A stretch of 64,000 bases of DNA from DASWTL01 sp035575925 (GTDB taxonomy: Bacteria > Bacteroidota > Bacteroidia > Sphingobacteriales > Sphingobacteriaceae), in assembly GCA_035575925.1 (NCBI GenBank), contig DATLXK010000070.1:1-64000 (forward strand), given 5' to 3'. Shown one piece after another: positions 1 through 8,640 of this stretch. The position numbers and the translations under genes were made by a program. Each line of letters opens with the position of its first letter. Within the stretch, counting starts at the first letter, position 1. The notes beneath the pieces were generated by a model. That model saw nothing but the letters and a program-made list of their open reading frames with translations. It did no database searches and had not been told where the DNA came from.

Positions 1-76
1 GCTGATTCTTAACGGCTTCCAATGCCACTTTGGCCTTGAATACAGACGTAAATTTACGACGGGTTTGCTTGCTCAT
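1..76 (-). CDS. IS3-family transposase OrfA, N-terminal fragment
   Basis: Twenty-five codons are visible from an ATG at 76 to the window edge. They read MSKQTRRKFTSVFKAKVAL and onward, which matches the N-terminus of the helix-turn-helix OrfA (IS3/IS911 type, 'RRKF..EFKAKVALEA'). OrfA binds the IS ends and, in this family, is joined to the DDE-domain OrfB by programmed frameshifting. The frame is open to the window edge, so nothing here suggests decay, but most of the gene is not visible. Confidence 0.8.
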   Translation of the reverse strand, partial: MSKQTRRKFTSVFKAKVALEAVKNQ

Positions 77-138
77 TGTTTAGTTAATTTAAAAGTTTTT
101 TTAACTAAACCAATGGTCTTATTTTAGGGGAGTATTAT
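1..138 (-). mobile_element. Left end of an IS3-family insertion sequence (partial)
   Basis: The window opens inside an IS element. The minus strand carries the start of an OrfA transposase, and about 60 nt outside its start codon lies a sequence resembling an IS3/IS150-type terminal inverted repeat (minus-strand reading at about 114-137, with ACT, CCCC, AAAA and AGAC blocks in that order). Immediately beyond it begins a VOC-family reading frame lacking a start codon. The exact terminus and the target duplication cannot be fixed because the other end lies outside the window. Confidence 0.5.
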
Positions 139-798
139 AAAATAATTGAAATTGAATTATTATCTGAAAATTTAATAGAGACGGAAAAGTTTTACTCGGA
201 GATTTTAGGATTTGAAACTGAATTTAAAAGCGAGAAATTATTACGATTCATTTCTGGGAACTCCAAGATATCATTCATAAAAACAAATATTAAAAATCCC
301 ATTTATCATTTTGCATTTAATATCCCTAATGATCAACTGGAACAATCCATCAATTGGATCTCAAAAAAAATAGATTTAATTAAATCTGAGAACGATTCAG
401 TAATAACTGACTTTGAAAAATGGAATGCAAAATCAATCTATTTTAATGACAACAATGGAAATATTTTGGAATTTATTGCCAGGTTTGACAATAACAATAG
501 TTCAGCAAGAGCTTTTGACCATACCAGTATTTTATTTGTTAGTGAAATTGCTCTGGTAACACAGAATGTAGAGGAAGCAGCAAAAAAGCTAATCATAGAA
601 GAAAACCTTTCCTATTTCTCAAAGCAAATACAACGATCCGATTTTGCTGTATTTGGTGATGATAATGGATTACTAATACTCGTTGAAGAAAATAGAACTT
701 GGTTCCCAACAAATCTAAAAGCAACTAAATTCTGGACTAAAATAAAAATTGAACATGAAAATAAAGAAATTGAAATTGAGCATGGATCTATTGAATAA
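139..798 (+). pseudogene. VOC/glyoxalase-family protein gene whose start was displaced by an IS
   Basis: An open frame of about 220 codons runs from the IS boundary to the stop at 796-798. The N-terminal part (IEIELLSENLIETEKFYSEI, then LGFE) is the classic first beta-alpha-beta unit of vicinal-oxygen-chelate (glyoxalase/dioxygenase fold) proteins. A later part reads YFNDNNGNILEFIAR, the usual metal-ligand strand ending in Glu. No ATG, GTG or TTG lies in frame between the upstream stop at 106-108 and the AAA ATA ATT GAA codons. The native start was therefore probably an ATG directly before AAA (139), now replaced by the IS end. An internal ATG at 466 would make only the C-terminal 110 residues. 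The gene could still be expressed from a rare start or as a fusion, but disruption is more likely. Confidence 0.7.
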
Positions 799-898
799 AG
801 TTATCTGCCTTTTGTAGCGAAAAACTGCTACACTCCCAAGCTCAAAACGTTTCACGATTTCTGCATCAGCAAAGCAATCAACTAATCCTCGTTCTTCT

Positions 899-906
899 TA
901 TCTTTG
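899..906 (+). promoter_or_regulatory. Bacteroidota -7 box (TATCTTTG)
   Basis: The sequence is an exact match to the Bacteroidota sigma-ABfr -7 consensus TAnnTTTG. It ends three bases before the GTG at 910, the proposed start of the LuxE-like gene, which would give a nearly leaderless transcript. No good -33 TTG is seen at 19 nt. Confidence 0.5.
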
Positions 907-909
907 TGT

Positions 910-1887
910 GTGCACTCTGTTTCTGCAAGCCAAATTTTTTCAATTAAAACCGAAGAAGAATTTAATAATCTGGCTATTCGTGTATTTAAGTTCCAGGCTT
1001 CTCATTGCCAGGTGTATGCTGATTTTATCGCTTGTTTAAGTATTAATCCTCACCAGGTAAATGATGTAAAAAAAATCCTTTACCTCCCTATTGATTTTTT
1101 TAAATCACACCGGGTTATCACTGATAAAAAAGAGCCTCAACTCGTGTTCAGCAGTTCCGGTACAGTTCAAAGCCAGCATTTTGTTACAGATCTTACACTT
1201 TATGAGGACAGTTTCCGCAAAGCATTTCATATTTTTTATGGCGATATAACTAATTATGCTGTATTAGCCCTTCTCCCATCATACTCTGAGCGGAAAGGTT
1301 CATCACTTATTTATATGGTTAATAATCTTATTCAAACGAGCGGACATCCGCAAAGCGGATATTTTTTATACAACCATAAAGACCTGAATGAAACGCTAAG
1401 TGCATTAAAAAAGCAACGCATTCCAACTATTTTATTCGGCGTAACCTATGCTTTGCTCGATTTAATAGAAGAATATCATATCAATTTCCCGGAACTTATT
1501 GTAATGGAAACCGGGGGAATGAAAGGCCGGAGAAAAGAAATGATCCGCGAAGAGCTTCATACCATACTATGCGAAGGCTTTGGGACGCAGTCAATTCATT
1601 CAGAATACGGAATGACTGAACTACTGTCACAGGCGTATTCCAAAGGAGCAGGCATATTTGATTGTCCGCCATGGATGAATATCCATATTCGGGATGTAAA
1701 TGATCCGCTAACCCTGCTTGGAAATGGAAAAACAGGCGGCGTTAATATTATTGATCTTGCCAATCTTAATTCCTGTTCCTTTATTGCTACCCAGGATCTG
1801 GGCAGAGTACATTCGCCCGGCAGATTTGAAATACTCGGGCGTTTTGACAACAGCGATATCCGCGGGTGTAACCTGCTGGTTTTGTAA
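910..1887 (+). CDS. LuxE-like acyl-protein synthetase / acyltransferase
   Basis: The product is about 325 residues and belongs to the LuxE acyl-protein synthetase group of the adenylate-forming (ANL-like) superfamily. It carries the phosphate-binding loop SSSGTVQSQHF, a central METGGMKGRR and the core motif SEYGMTELLSQAYS, followed by DLGR and GRFDNSDIRGCNLLVL at the C-terminus. Members activate a carboxylic acid with ATP and transfer the acyl group to a protein cysteine. The lux enzyme handles fatty acids; the substrate here is unknown and no other lux gene is nearby. A TTG at 904 could also start the frame, but it lies inside a promoter box, so the GTG at 910 is preferred. The family's N-terminus normally begins close to 'IFSI..EEEF', which fits either start. 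The gene is convergent with the MFS gene downstream, with only 4 bases between their ends. Confidence 0.75.
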   Translation: MHSVSASQIFSIKTEEEFNNLAIRVFKFQASHCQVYADFIACLSINPHQVNDVKKILYLPIDFFKSHRVITDKKEPQLVFSSSGTVQSQHFVTDLTLYEDSFRKAFHIFYGDITNYAVLALLPSYSERKGSSLIYMVNNLIQTSGHPQSGYFLYNHKDLNETLSALKKQRIPTILFGVTYALLDLIEEYHINFPELIVMETGGMKGRRKEMIREELHTILCEGFGTQSIHSEYGMTELLSQAYSKGAGIFDCPPWMNIHIRDVNDPLTLLGNGKTGGVNIIDLANLNSCSFIATQDLGRVHSPGRFEILGRFDNSDIRGCNLLVL

Positions 1888-1891
1888 ACAG

Positions 1892-3169
1892 TTAGGCCGT
1901 TGCTGTCCGTAAAGAAGGCTTTTTTCTGGATTTCATATACATTACTAATCCGGCAAAAGCTATACTTAAAATAACAGGTATAATCAAAGTAGTCTGGATC
2001 ACTTCGGGCCCCGCCGCACTGGTTGCCTGAGCCATTTGTGTGGCCATTTCACTTCCGGGAGCAGCTGCCATATATTCTCCCATATTGGCACCTGCAGGTA
2101 ATTTATTCACCAGTAAAGCGTCATAATGCCTGCCCATAAAATAAGTATATACAGAAACTGCAAACATGCCTGCACCTCCCATTAAATTCAATCCCAGGGC
2201 ACCTGATTCGGGGATATTCTCTGCAACAAATCCAAGCATGGTAGGCCAGAAATAACAAACTCCCATACCAAAAATAATTGCCCCTAAGAATACCGAATTG
2301 CCACTTAAAGTACTTAACAAGTACAAGCCGATGGCAGAAAGAATAGCTGACATAAGCAACACGCCTTGCGGGGAAAAGCGGTGAACTACTGGCTCTGCCA
2401 TACCGCGGCCTAAAACCATTACCCCTGTAGTTAATGTTAGTATTAATATGGCATTACTCGTCACATTTTTCAAAAGCACATCTATCCATTGTCCCGTAAA
2501 CAATTCAGTTATGGCAGTCCCAAACATGCATATAAACATAAATATGAATAAAGGGGAAGCAACTGACCTGTACATTGCAGCAGTTGAAATACCTGAGGCA
2601 ACTCGCTCTGTAACCGGAAACTGAAGTTTAGAAAATAAATAACCATATATAAGGGTAGGAATAATCATAACACCCACTTGCACCTGCCAGTTAAGACCTA
2701 TATTATTAAATAAAAGCACAATCAACGTTCCGATAAGGATACCACCGGGGAACCATAAATGAAAGTGATTTAATTTTGTAGTCTTATTTTCTGGATACAA
2801 TGCAGTAACCAAAGGATTACATGCCGCTTCAACTGTACCGTTAGCTATACCAATAAGCAGTGTGGATACAAACAATGTCCAGTATCCCTGGGCAAAAACA
2901 GTCAGTAATATACCGATGATATGCAAGAAAAATGCACTAACTAAAAGGCGTTTCATTCCAATGATATCTACTACCATTCCTCCAATAACAACAGCCAGAG
3001 GAAATCCCCAAAATGCAGTTGCAGTGATAGAACTTAACTCCGACGTACTAAGTTGAAAATCTGTCCCTAACTTATTTAAGATACCTGCACGAATACCAAA
3101 AGAAAGTGAGGTAACCAACAAGGACAAGCAACTTGCCCAAAAAAGTCTGCTGCGATCAATAGTTTGCAT
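1892..3169 (-). CDS. MFS transporter, sugar-type
   Basis: This 425-residue protein has twelve predicted hydrophobic segments and the major facilitator layout. The loop 2-3 region reads GGMVVDIIGMKRLL, the usual position of the MFS G-x-x-x-D-x-x-G-x-K signature, and an inter-domain loop lies near residue 190. Short N- and C-termini are basic and cytoplasmic. It resembles the FHS/oligosaccharide symporter-like MFS proteins that Bacteroidota keep beside ThuA-domain and sugar-oxidation genes. It is divergent from the ThuA/sorbosone dehydrogenase gene at 3335 across a 165-bp AT-rich gap, so the two may share regulation. The transported compound cannot be read from the sequence; a sugar or sugar derivative is inferred from context. 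Confidence 0.8.
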   Translation of the reverse strand: MQTIDRSRLFWASCLSLLVTSLSFGIRAGILNKLGTDFQLSTSELSSITATAFWGFPLAVVIGGMVVDIIGMKRLLVSAFFLHIIGILLTVFAQGYWTLFVSTLLIGIANGTVEAACNPLVTALYPENKTTKLNHFHLWFPGGILIGTLIVLLFNNIGLNWQVQVGVMIIPTLIYGYLFSKLQFPVTERVASGISTAAMYRSVASPLFIFMFICMFGTAITELFTGQWIDVLLKNVTSNAILILTLTTGVMVLGRGMAEPVVHRFSPQGVLLMSAILSAIGLYLLSTLSGNSVFLGAIIFGMGVCYFWPTMLGFVAENIPESGALGLNLMGGAGMFAVSVYTYFMGRHYDALLVNKLPAGANMGEYMAAAPGSEMATQMAQATSAAGPEVIQTTLIIPVILSIAFAGLVMYMKSRKKPSLRTATA

Positions 3170-3288
3170 AAAGTTTATAAGGTTTAATAATTAGTTATTT
3201 TACTAATTTGATTTTATAAGAATAACAATAATAATACTTTTCAAATAGCTTTTAAAACATTTTCCTTGTACTTTAGATATTCCGAAAG

Positions 3289-3304
3289 AATTGTTTCGAC
3301 AATT
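3289..3304. promoter_or_regulatory. Palindrome in the divergent MFS/ThuA promoter region
   Basis: AATTGT and ACAATT arms flank a TTCG centre, giving a 16-bp dyad with further partial symmetry outward (CCGAAA ... TTTCGG). It lies 31 bp before the ThuA-fusion start and could be an operator for a dimeric regulator shared by the two divergent genes. No regulator gene is adjacent. Confidence 0.3.
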
Positions 3305-3334
3305 TCGGTCAAACACTAAATATTATAATTCCTA

Positions 3335-6300
3335 ATGAAATTTTTACAAACCATATTCTTGTCCACTATTGTCCTGGTTCTTATATACTCTTTCAATACT
3401 ATTCAAATCCCAAAATCGAAACCCAGAATACTTGTTTTTAGTAAAACTTCAGGTTTCAGGCACACTTCCATTCCCGCCGGTAAAGAAGCTCTTTTAAAAC
3501 TAGCCAGGGAACAAGGATATTTAGTTGATGTAACTGAAGATGCAAAGTATTTTAATGAAGATTCCCTGAAGAAATATTCTGTAGTTGTTTTTCTTAGTAC
3601 AACCGGCAATATTTTAAATTCGGCACAGCAGGCCAGCTTCGAACGCTATATTCAGGCGGGCGGCGGATTTGTAGGCATACACGCTGCCGCGGATACCGAG
3701 TACGACTGGCCATGGTATGGAAAATTAGTGGGAGGATATTTTTTAAGCCATCCTAAAATTCAGAAAGCGATAATCAATGTAGTTGATAATAAAGATAGTT
3801 CCACCAGTCATTTACCAAGCAAGTGGGAAGTAACAGACGAGTGGTACAATTATAAAAACCTGAATACTAATACCCATGTATTACTTTCATTGGATGAAAA
3901 AAGCTATACCGGAGGTAAAAACGGAAACTATCACCCTATTGCCTGGTATCATAATTATGATGGAGGAAGGGCATTTTATACCGGACTTGGCCACACCGAA
4001 GAATCATTTAAAGATCCGCTATTTATAAAACATTTGGCGGGTGGAATTAAATATGCCATAGGCCAAACTGCTCTTAACTATTTAAAGGTAAGTACACCAA
4101 AAGTACCTGAAGAAAACAGGTTTGTTAAATCAATTCTTACGCAGGGCACCTTATACGAACCCACTGAAATAGCCATTTTGCCAAATCTTGATGTCCTGAT
4201 AACCCAAAGACGCGGCGAGATTATGTTATATAAAAACGAAACGAAAAAGCTGGAGCAGGTTGGTTTTCTTGATGTGTATTTTAAAAAACAAGCATCTGAG
4301 GGGAATGTTGAAGAAGGTTTATTAGGCATTGCCGCCGATCCTGATTTTGCAAAGAATCAATATGTATATATGTTCTACAGCCCGATTGACACTTCGGTAA
4401 ACCGACTTTCGCGTTTTAAATTGGTCAATGATAAAATAGACAATAAATCGGAAAAAGTTGTACTGGAATTCTTTTCCCAACGTGAAATTTGCTGCCACAC
4501 AGGTGGTTCAATTGCTTTTGGCCCGGATGGCTTACTATATGTTTCAACCGGTGACAATTCAACACCGTTTGATGTTCCCAATCAAAAATTTGTAAATAAT
4601 GGTTATGGCCCATTAGATAACCGGCCGGGATTAGAACAATATGATGCCAGGCGATCTTCAGGCAACACGAATGATCTGCGTGGAAAAATTATCCGGATTA
4701 AGTTAAATGATGATGGAACCTATCAAATTCCTGATGGCAATCTGTTTGCACCGGGCACAGTTAAGACACGCCCTGAAATTTATATTATGGGCAACCGCAA
4801 CCCTTACAGAATATCAATAGATAAAAAAACAAATTTCCTTTATTGGGGCGAGGTTGGGCCTGATGCTAAGGCTGATGATCCTTTAAGAGGCCCGCGCGGA
4901 TATGATGAAGTGAACCAGGCGCGTAAAGCGGGTTTTTTTGGATGGCCTTTTGCTGTTGGAAATAATTATCCTTATAAAGAATATGATTTTAAGACCGGAA
5001 TTAGTGGCACTGTTTTTAATCCCGTAAAAATCAATAACACTTCAGCCAATAATACTGGTTTAAACGAGCTTCCACCGGTTCAGCCGCCTTTTATATGGTA
5101 TCCTTATGGTGCATCAGCAGAGTTTCCTGAAGTTAGCGAAGGCGGGCGTACAGCTATGGCAGGGCCTGTTTATTATGCTGATATGTATACAAAAACCCCC
5201 AACAGTTACCCTGATTATTATAATGGAAAGCTTTTAATATACGACTGGGTAAGGGGGTGGATTAAATCAGTAACCTTAAAGCCTAATGGAGATTACGACA
5301 GCATGGAACCATTCATGCCTGGTACTACATTTGCCGCACCGGTAGATATGGAACTTGGCCATGACGGTAAAATTTATGTGCTGGAGTATGGAAGTGGCTG
5401 GTTTACTAAAAACCCTAATGCCGCATTATCCCGTATTGATTACCTGGCAGGTAACCGTCCGCCTAAAATAAATAATCTGGTTATTTCTAAAACAAGCGGA
5501 GTGCTGCCTTATAAATTTTCTGCAAGTGTTGATGTTACAGACCCTGATAAGGACAAGATGACCTACCTGTGGAACTTAGGTAATGGAATCACTAAAACCA
5601 GCACGGAACCCAATATAAATTATACCTACACAAAAGCCGGAGAGCATTCTGTTAGTGTGAAAGTAACTGATATAAATAAGGCTTCAACCAATAGTAAAAC
5701 CGTTTCTGTGTATGCAGGTAATGAGCATCCTGAAATTAAAATATCCGTAAAGGGTAACAGCACCTTTTATTTTCCGGGAATACCTGTTAATTATCAGGTT
5801 GTAGTTTCAGACAAGGCGAGTATAGTGGATAAAAAGAACGTTTATGTGTCTAATATGTATACTCAAGGTATGGATATGGCAGGATCTTCATTGGGGCACC
5901 AAACAGCCGCCGAAAACCTGATTGGACAAAGTTTGATGCTTAAATCTGATTGCAAAGCATGTCATCAGGTTAGTGAAAAATCCATTGGCCCCGCTTTTAC
6001 CCTTATATCAGCCCGTTACCAGAAAAACACAAAGGCTATTCCTTATCTGGCTTCGAAAATTATTGAGGGTGGTGCCGGTATCTGGGGAGAAATACCCATG
6101 CCCAGCCATACAGCCATGGAAAAAGATGAGGCAAGAAAAATTGCTGAATGGATAATTTCTTTAGGTAACACATCTGTTAATAAACCTTCTCTCCCTCTTG
6201 CGGGTAAAATTATTCCGGAAACTACTTTAGAAGATGGAAAAAGCACATTAGTTATTAATGCTGCATATACTGATCTTGGTTCGTCGGGTGTGAAGCCACT

Positions 6301-6727
6301 ATCGGCATCTAATTCAGTATACTTACGAAGCAGTTTACTAGATGCGGGAGAAATTAAAGACCGGAATTCTTTTGCCGTAAAGGATTCTTCAGGAAGCAAA
6401 TACCTCATTTTTCCTGCAAACACGGGTTGGCTGAAATTAAATAAAATAGATCTGTCGGGCATTAGTAACGTAGAACTTACCGGTTTCTCAAGAGGTGAAG
6501 CCGGAAATTATTCCATTGAAATAAGACTGGATTCAGAAATAGGAAAAATTATTGGAAAAAGCGCCCTTTCTTCTAATACAGTAGTTAGTGAAAAACTAAA
6601 TGCATTAATACCCTTGCAACCGATTGCAGATGGAAATTTCCATGCACTTTATTTTGTATTTATTGCTGATAAAAAAGATTTGAAGCAAAGACCCGTCCTT
6701 AAAACAATTAAATTCAATCCTTATTAA
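3335..6727 (+). CDS. Secreted ThuA - glucose/sorbosone dehydrogenase - PKD - cytochrome c protein
   Basis: This 1130-residue export protein begins with a hydrophobic signal or anchor segment (residues 3-22). A ThuA-like glutamine-amidotransferase-fold domain follows (about 30-240, FRHTSIPAGKEAL near its start), then a PQQ-type glucose/sorbosone dehydrogenase beta-propeller (about 265-720, with EEGLLGIAADPDF and GNRNPYRIS). After that come a PKD domain (about 735-820, DPDKDKMTYLWNLG), a class I cytochrome c domain with heme motif CKACH at residues 873-877 and a distal Met in IPMPSH, and a C-terminal beta-sandwich (about 960-1130) like a carbohydrate-binding module. Known relatives are periplasmic or surface sugar oxidases; the fused heme domain would take the electrons. 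The MFS gene upstream and the free cytochrome downstream support a carbohydrate oxidation/uptake role. The substrate is not known. Confidence 0.85.
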   Translation: MKFLQTIFLSTIVLVLIYSFNTIQIPKSKPRILVFSKTSGFRHTSIPAGKEALLKLAREQGYLVDVTEDAKYFNEDSLKKYSVVVFLSTTGNILNSAQQASFERYIQAGGGFVGIHAAADTEYDWPWYGKLVGGYFLSHPKIQKAIINVVDNKDSSTSHLPSKWEVTDEWYNYKNLNTNTHVLLSLDEKSYTGGKNGNYHPIAWYHNYDGGRAFYTGLGHTEESFKDPLFIKHLAGGIKYAIGQTALNYLKVSTPKVPEENRFVKSILTQGTLYEPTEIAILPNLDVLITQRRGEIMLYKNETKKLEQVGFLDVYFKKQASEGNVEEGLLGIAADPDFAKNQYVYMFYSPIDTSVNRLSRFKLVNDKIDNKSEKVVLEFFSQREICCHTGGSIAFGPDGLLYVSTGDNSTPFDVPNQKFVNNGYGPLDNRPGLEQYDARRSSGNTNDLRGKIIRIKLNDDGTYQIPDGNLFAPGTVKTRPEIYIMGNRNPYRISIDKKTNFLYWGEVGPDAKADDPLRGPRGYDEVNQARKAGFFGWPFAVGNNYPYKEYDFKTGISGTVFNPVKINNTSANNTGLNELPPVQPPFIWYPYGASAEFPEVSEGGRTAMAGPVYYADMYTKTPNSYPDYYNGKLLIYDWVRGWIKSVTLKPNGDYDSMEPFMPGTTFAAPVDMELGHDGKIYVLEYGSGWFTKNPNAALSRIDYLAGNRPPKINNLVISKTSGVLPYKFSASVDVTDPDKDKMTYLWNLGNGITKTSTEPNINYTYTKAGEHSVSVKVTDINKASTNSKTVSVYAGNEHPEIKISVKGNSTFYFPGIPVNYQVVVSDKASIVDKKNVYVSNMYTQGMDMAGSSLGHQTAAENLIGQSLMLKSDCKACHQVSEKSIGPAFTLISARYQKNTKAIPYLASKIIEGGAGIWGEIPMPSHTAMEKDEARKIAEWIISLGNTSVNKPSLPLAGKIIPETTLEDGKSTLVINAAYTDLGSSGVKPLSASNSVYLRSSLLDAGEIKDRNSFAVKDSSGSKYLIFPANTGWLKLNKIDLSGISNVELTGFSRGEAGNYSIEIRLDSEIGKIIGKSALSSNTVVSEKLNALIPLQPIADGNFHALYFVFIADKKDLKQRPVLKTIKFNPY

Positions 6728-6862
6728 GTATATATACCCATGTAAATAAATTTTTATTTTATATGGATATTATAATTAATGAAAAACTTTTGACGTTTTT
6801 GAAGGTTCAGAAGGTATCTTTAATCATAAATATTTAAATAATTGTTATAAATCCATTTTTCA

Positions 6863-7393
6863 ATGAAGAAAACATTAATAATCTTTAGTATTTGCAGTAT
6901 AATTTTTGCGTGCACATCAACAGATAGAACCACTGAAACCAATGATACAACCCAGGCAATTGAAAATCAAACTACTGCGGTAGAAGAAATAGATACCGTT
7001 ACAGTTGTGCCGGCTCCAACTGAAGCACCAATTTCGCAAACCCCATCTGCGACAGTAACAACCCCGGCCCCGAAGCCTGAGGTGAAAACCACAGTTGCAG
7101 CAAAAAAAGTTTCTAAACCGGAATCAAAACCAGCCTCAACTGCCAAAGGTGAACAGTTGATTTCAAAATCAGATTGTTTGGCTTGCCATAAAATCAATGA
7201 GCAGCTTGTTGGGCCTGCATATTCAGCAGTAGCTGCAAAATATTCAAATACTGATGCCAATTTAAATTACCTTGCTGATAAAATTATTTCCGGAGGTGCC
7301 GGCGTTTGGGGAGAAGTACCCATGAGTCCCCATTCTGCTCTAAGCAAGGCTGATGCGAAAGAGATGGCAAGATATATACTTTCATTAAAATAG
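6863..7393 (+). CDS. Cytochrome c class I lipoprotein
   Basis: The 176-residue product has a lipoprotein signal peptide ending in IIFAC (Cys17). A low-complexity Thr/Pro/Ala/Lys-rich linker spans about 20-95, followed by a cytochrome c domain with heme motif CLACH at residues 105-109 and a likely Met ligand in EVPMSPHS. The heme domain is clearly paralogous to the one inside the preceding 1130-residue dehydrogenase: both share SDC.ACH, GGAG.WGE.PM and a closing helix. It was probably copied from that gene or the reverse. It is likely to be a tethered periplasmic electron carrier that accepts electrons from the dehydrogenase. It starts 136 bp after that gene and may have its own transcript. 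Confidence 0.85.
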   Translation: MKKTLIIFSICSIIFACTSTDRTTETNDTTQAIENQTTAVEEIDTVTVVPAPTEAPISQTPSATVTTPAPKPEVKTTVAAKKVSKPESKPASTAKGEQLISKSDCLACHKINEQLVGPAYSAVAAKYSNTDANLNYLADKIISGGAGVWGEVPMSPHSALSKADAKEMARYILSLK

Positions 7394-7425
7394 TATAGCC
7401 TTCGTCAGGTTTTTTACCGGTTCAT

Positions 7426-7474
7426 AAGCAATATAATCTACCTATTACTATAAGTAGATTCGTTATAATTGCTT
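7426..7474. repeat. 49-bp imperfect inverted repeat
   Basis: The left arm AGCAATATAATCTAC at 7427-7441 pairs with GTAGATT, cg, TTATAATTGCT on the right (7454-7473), leaving a 12-base loop. The hairpin sits between the cytochrome c gene and the glycosyltransferase and ends 6 bp before the next ATG. It may be a terminator without a U-run, an RNA-protecting stem, or an operator at the glycosyltransferase start. Confidence 0.45.
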
Positions 7475-7479
7475 CCAAT

Positions 7480-8640
7480 ATGAATATTGCAGAAAAATTC
7501 CAGGGAAAATATAATTACACCCGTTTACTTCTGTATGTATGGATTTTTATTTCGGTATTTGCCGGATTAAAACAATATTTAAAAGGCAGCTACAACAATT
7601 ATTTAATATTTAAATATGTATTTATTAATACATTAAATCAGGTACACCTTTATATTCCACAACCCGGATTTTATTCTGACAACAATCATTATGGTCCATT
7701 CTTTTCCCTAATTATAGCTCCATTTGCTATGATGCCTGATGCGATAGGAATAGTTTTATGGGCAGTATTGACATCACTGGTTTTATTTGTCGCGATAAAT
7801 AAACTTCCTATAACCCAGGTTCAGCGCAACCTTATTTTATTGTTATGTACGCATGATCTTTACACTTCACTGGTTAATCTTCAAAGTAACCCGTTGATTG
7901 CCGCGCTAATCATACTAACTTTTATATATTGTATTAAAGGAAAGGAATTTTGGTCAGGGTTTTATATTGCCATAGGATTTTTAATTAAACTTTATGGAAT
8001 TGTAGGTTTTGCCTTTATTCTTCTCGCCAGAAATAAATTAAAATTTATCTACTCTTTTTTTCTTTGTATTGTTATTCTTGCTGCCTTACCTGCCCTGTTA
8101 TCTTCCATAGATTTTCAGGCTCAAAGCTATTATGATTGGTATAACAGATTAGTAGTTAAAAATCAGTTAAATGTAGGCCAGGCGACTATGCAGAATATTT
8201 CTGCTATCGGGCTTATAAACAGGACAATCTCGACAGCAATCGCTACCAAATGGATTTTATTAAGCGGCCTGATTTTAATGCTCGTAATGGTTGCCGCTAA
8301 TTTTAAAAGATTTAAGAATAACCGGTTTCAATATTTATTACTATCTGCCGTATTGCTGTTTACTGTTTTGTTCTCAACAGGATCCGAATCACCTACCTAT
8401 ATTATAGCTTTTGCCGGGGTAGCAATCTGGTATGCAACTAAAAAAGAAAAAACGTGGGTTGATCATTTCTTACTTGGATTTGCCATTATTCTTACCAGTT
8501 TTTCGCCATCGGATCTTTTCCCTCATGATGCACGTATCTTTGTAAGAAAATATTCACTAAAAGCTTTGCCCTGTTTACTAATCTGGCTTGAAATTATCCG
8601 CGAAAGTATTTGGTTAAAACCAGCACCCGTTAAAGCATGA
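7480..8640 (+). CDS. GT87-type membrane glycosyltransferase (GT-C fold)
   Basis: This 386-residue protein has about ten hydrophobic segments. The first extracytoplasmic loop reads YSDNNHYGPFFSLIIAPFA, placing acidic and Tyr/Gly-Pro residues where GT87/DUF2029 enzymes bind a polyprenyl-phosphate sugar donor. GT-C transferases use lipid-linked sugars and act on the outer face of the inner membrane. The stop codon overlaps the start of the GT2 gene by 4 bases (ATGA), so the two are translationally coupled. A natural reading is that the GT2 enzyme makes the polyprenyl-phosphate sugar and this protein transfers it. The acceptor is unknown. Confidence 0.7.
   Translation: MNIAEKFQGKYNYTRLLLYVWIFISVFAGLKQYLKGSYNNYLIFKYVFINTLNQVHLYIPQPGFYSDNNHYGPFFSLIIAPFAMMPDAIGIVLWAVLTSLVLFVAINKLPITQVQRNLILLLCTHDLYTSLVNLQSNPLIAALIILTFIYCIKGKEFWSGFYIAIGFLIKLYGIVGFAFILLARNKLKFIYSFFLCIVILAALPALLSSIDFQAQSYYDWYNRLVVKNQLNVGQATMQNISAIGLINRTISTAIATKWILLSGLILMLVMVAANFKRFKNNRFQYLLLSAVLLFTVLFSTGSESPTYIIAFAGVAIWYATKKEKTWVDHFLLGFAIILTSFSPSDLFPHDARIFVRKYSLKALPCLLIWLEIIRESIWLKPAPVKA

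Noticed and set aside
466..798. Separate 110-residue gene beginning at the ATG at 466
   Set aside because: The same frame is open upstream to the IS end and encodes the first half of a VOC protein. The ATG is internal.
904..909. TTG at 904 as the start of the LuxE-like gene
   Set aside because: The TTG is part of an exact promoter -7 box, so a transcript from that promoter would not contain it. GTG at 910 is preferred, though an upstream promoter could make 904 usable.
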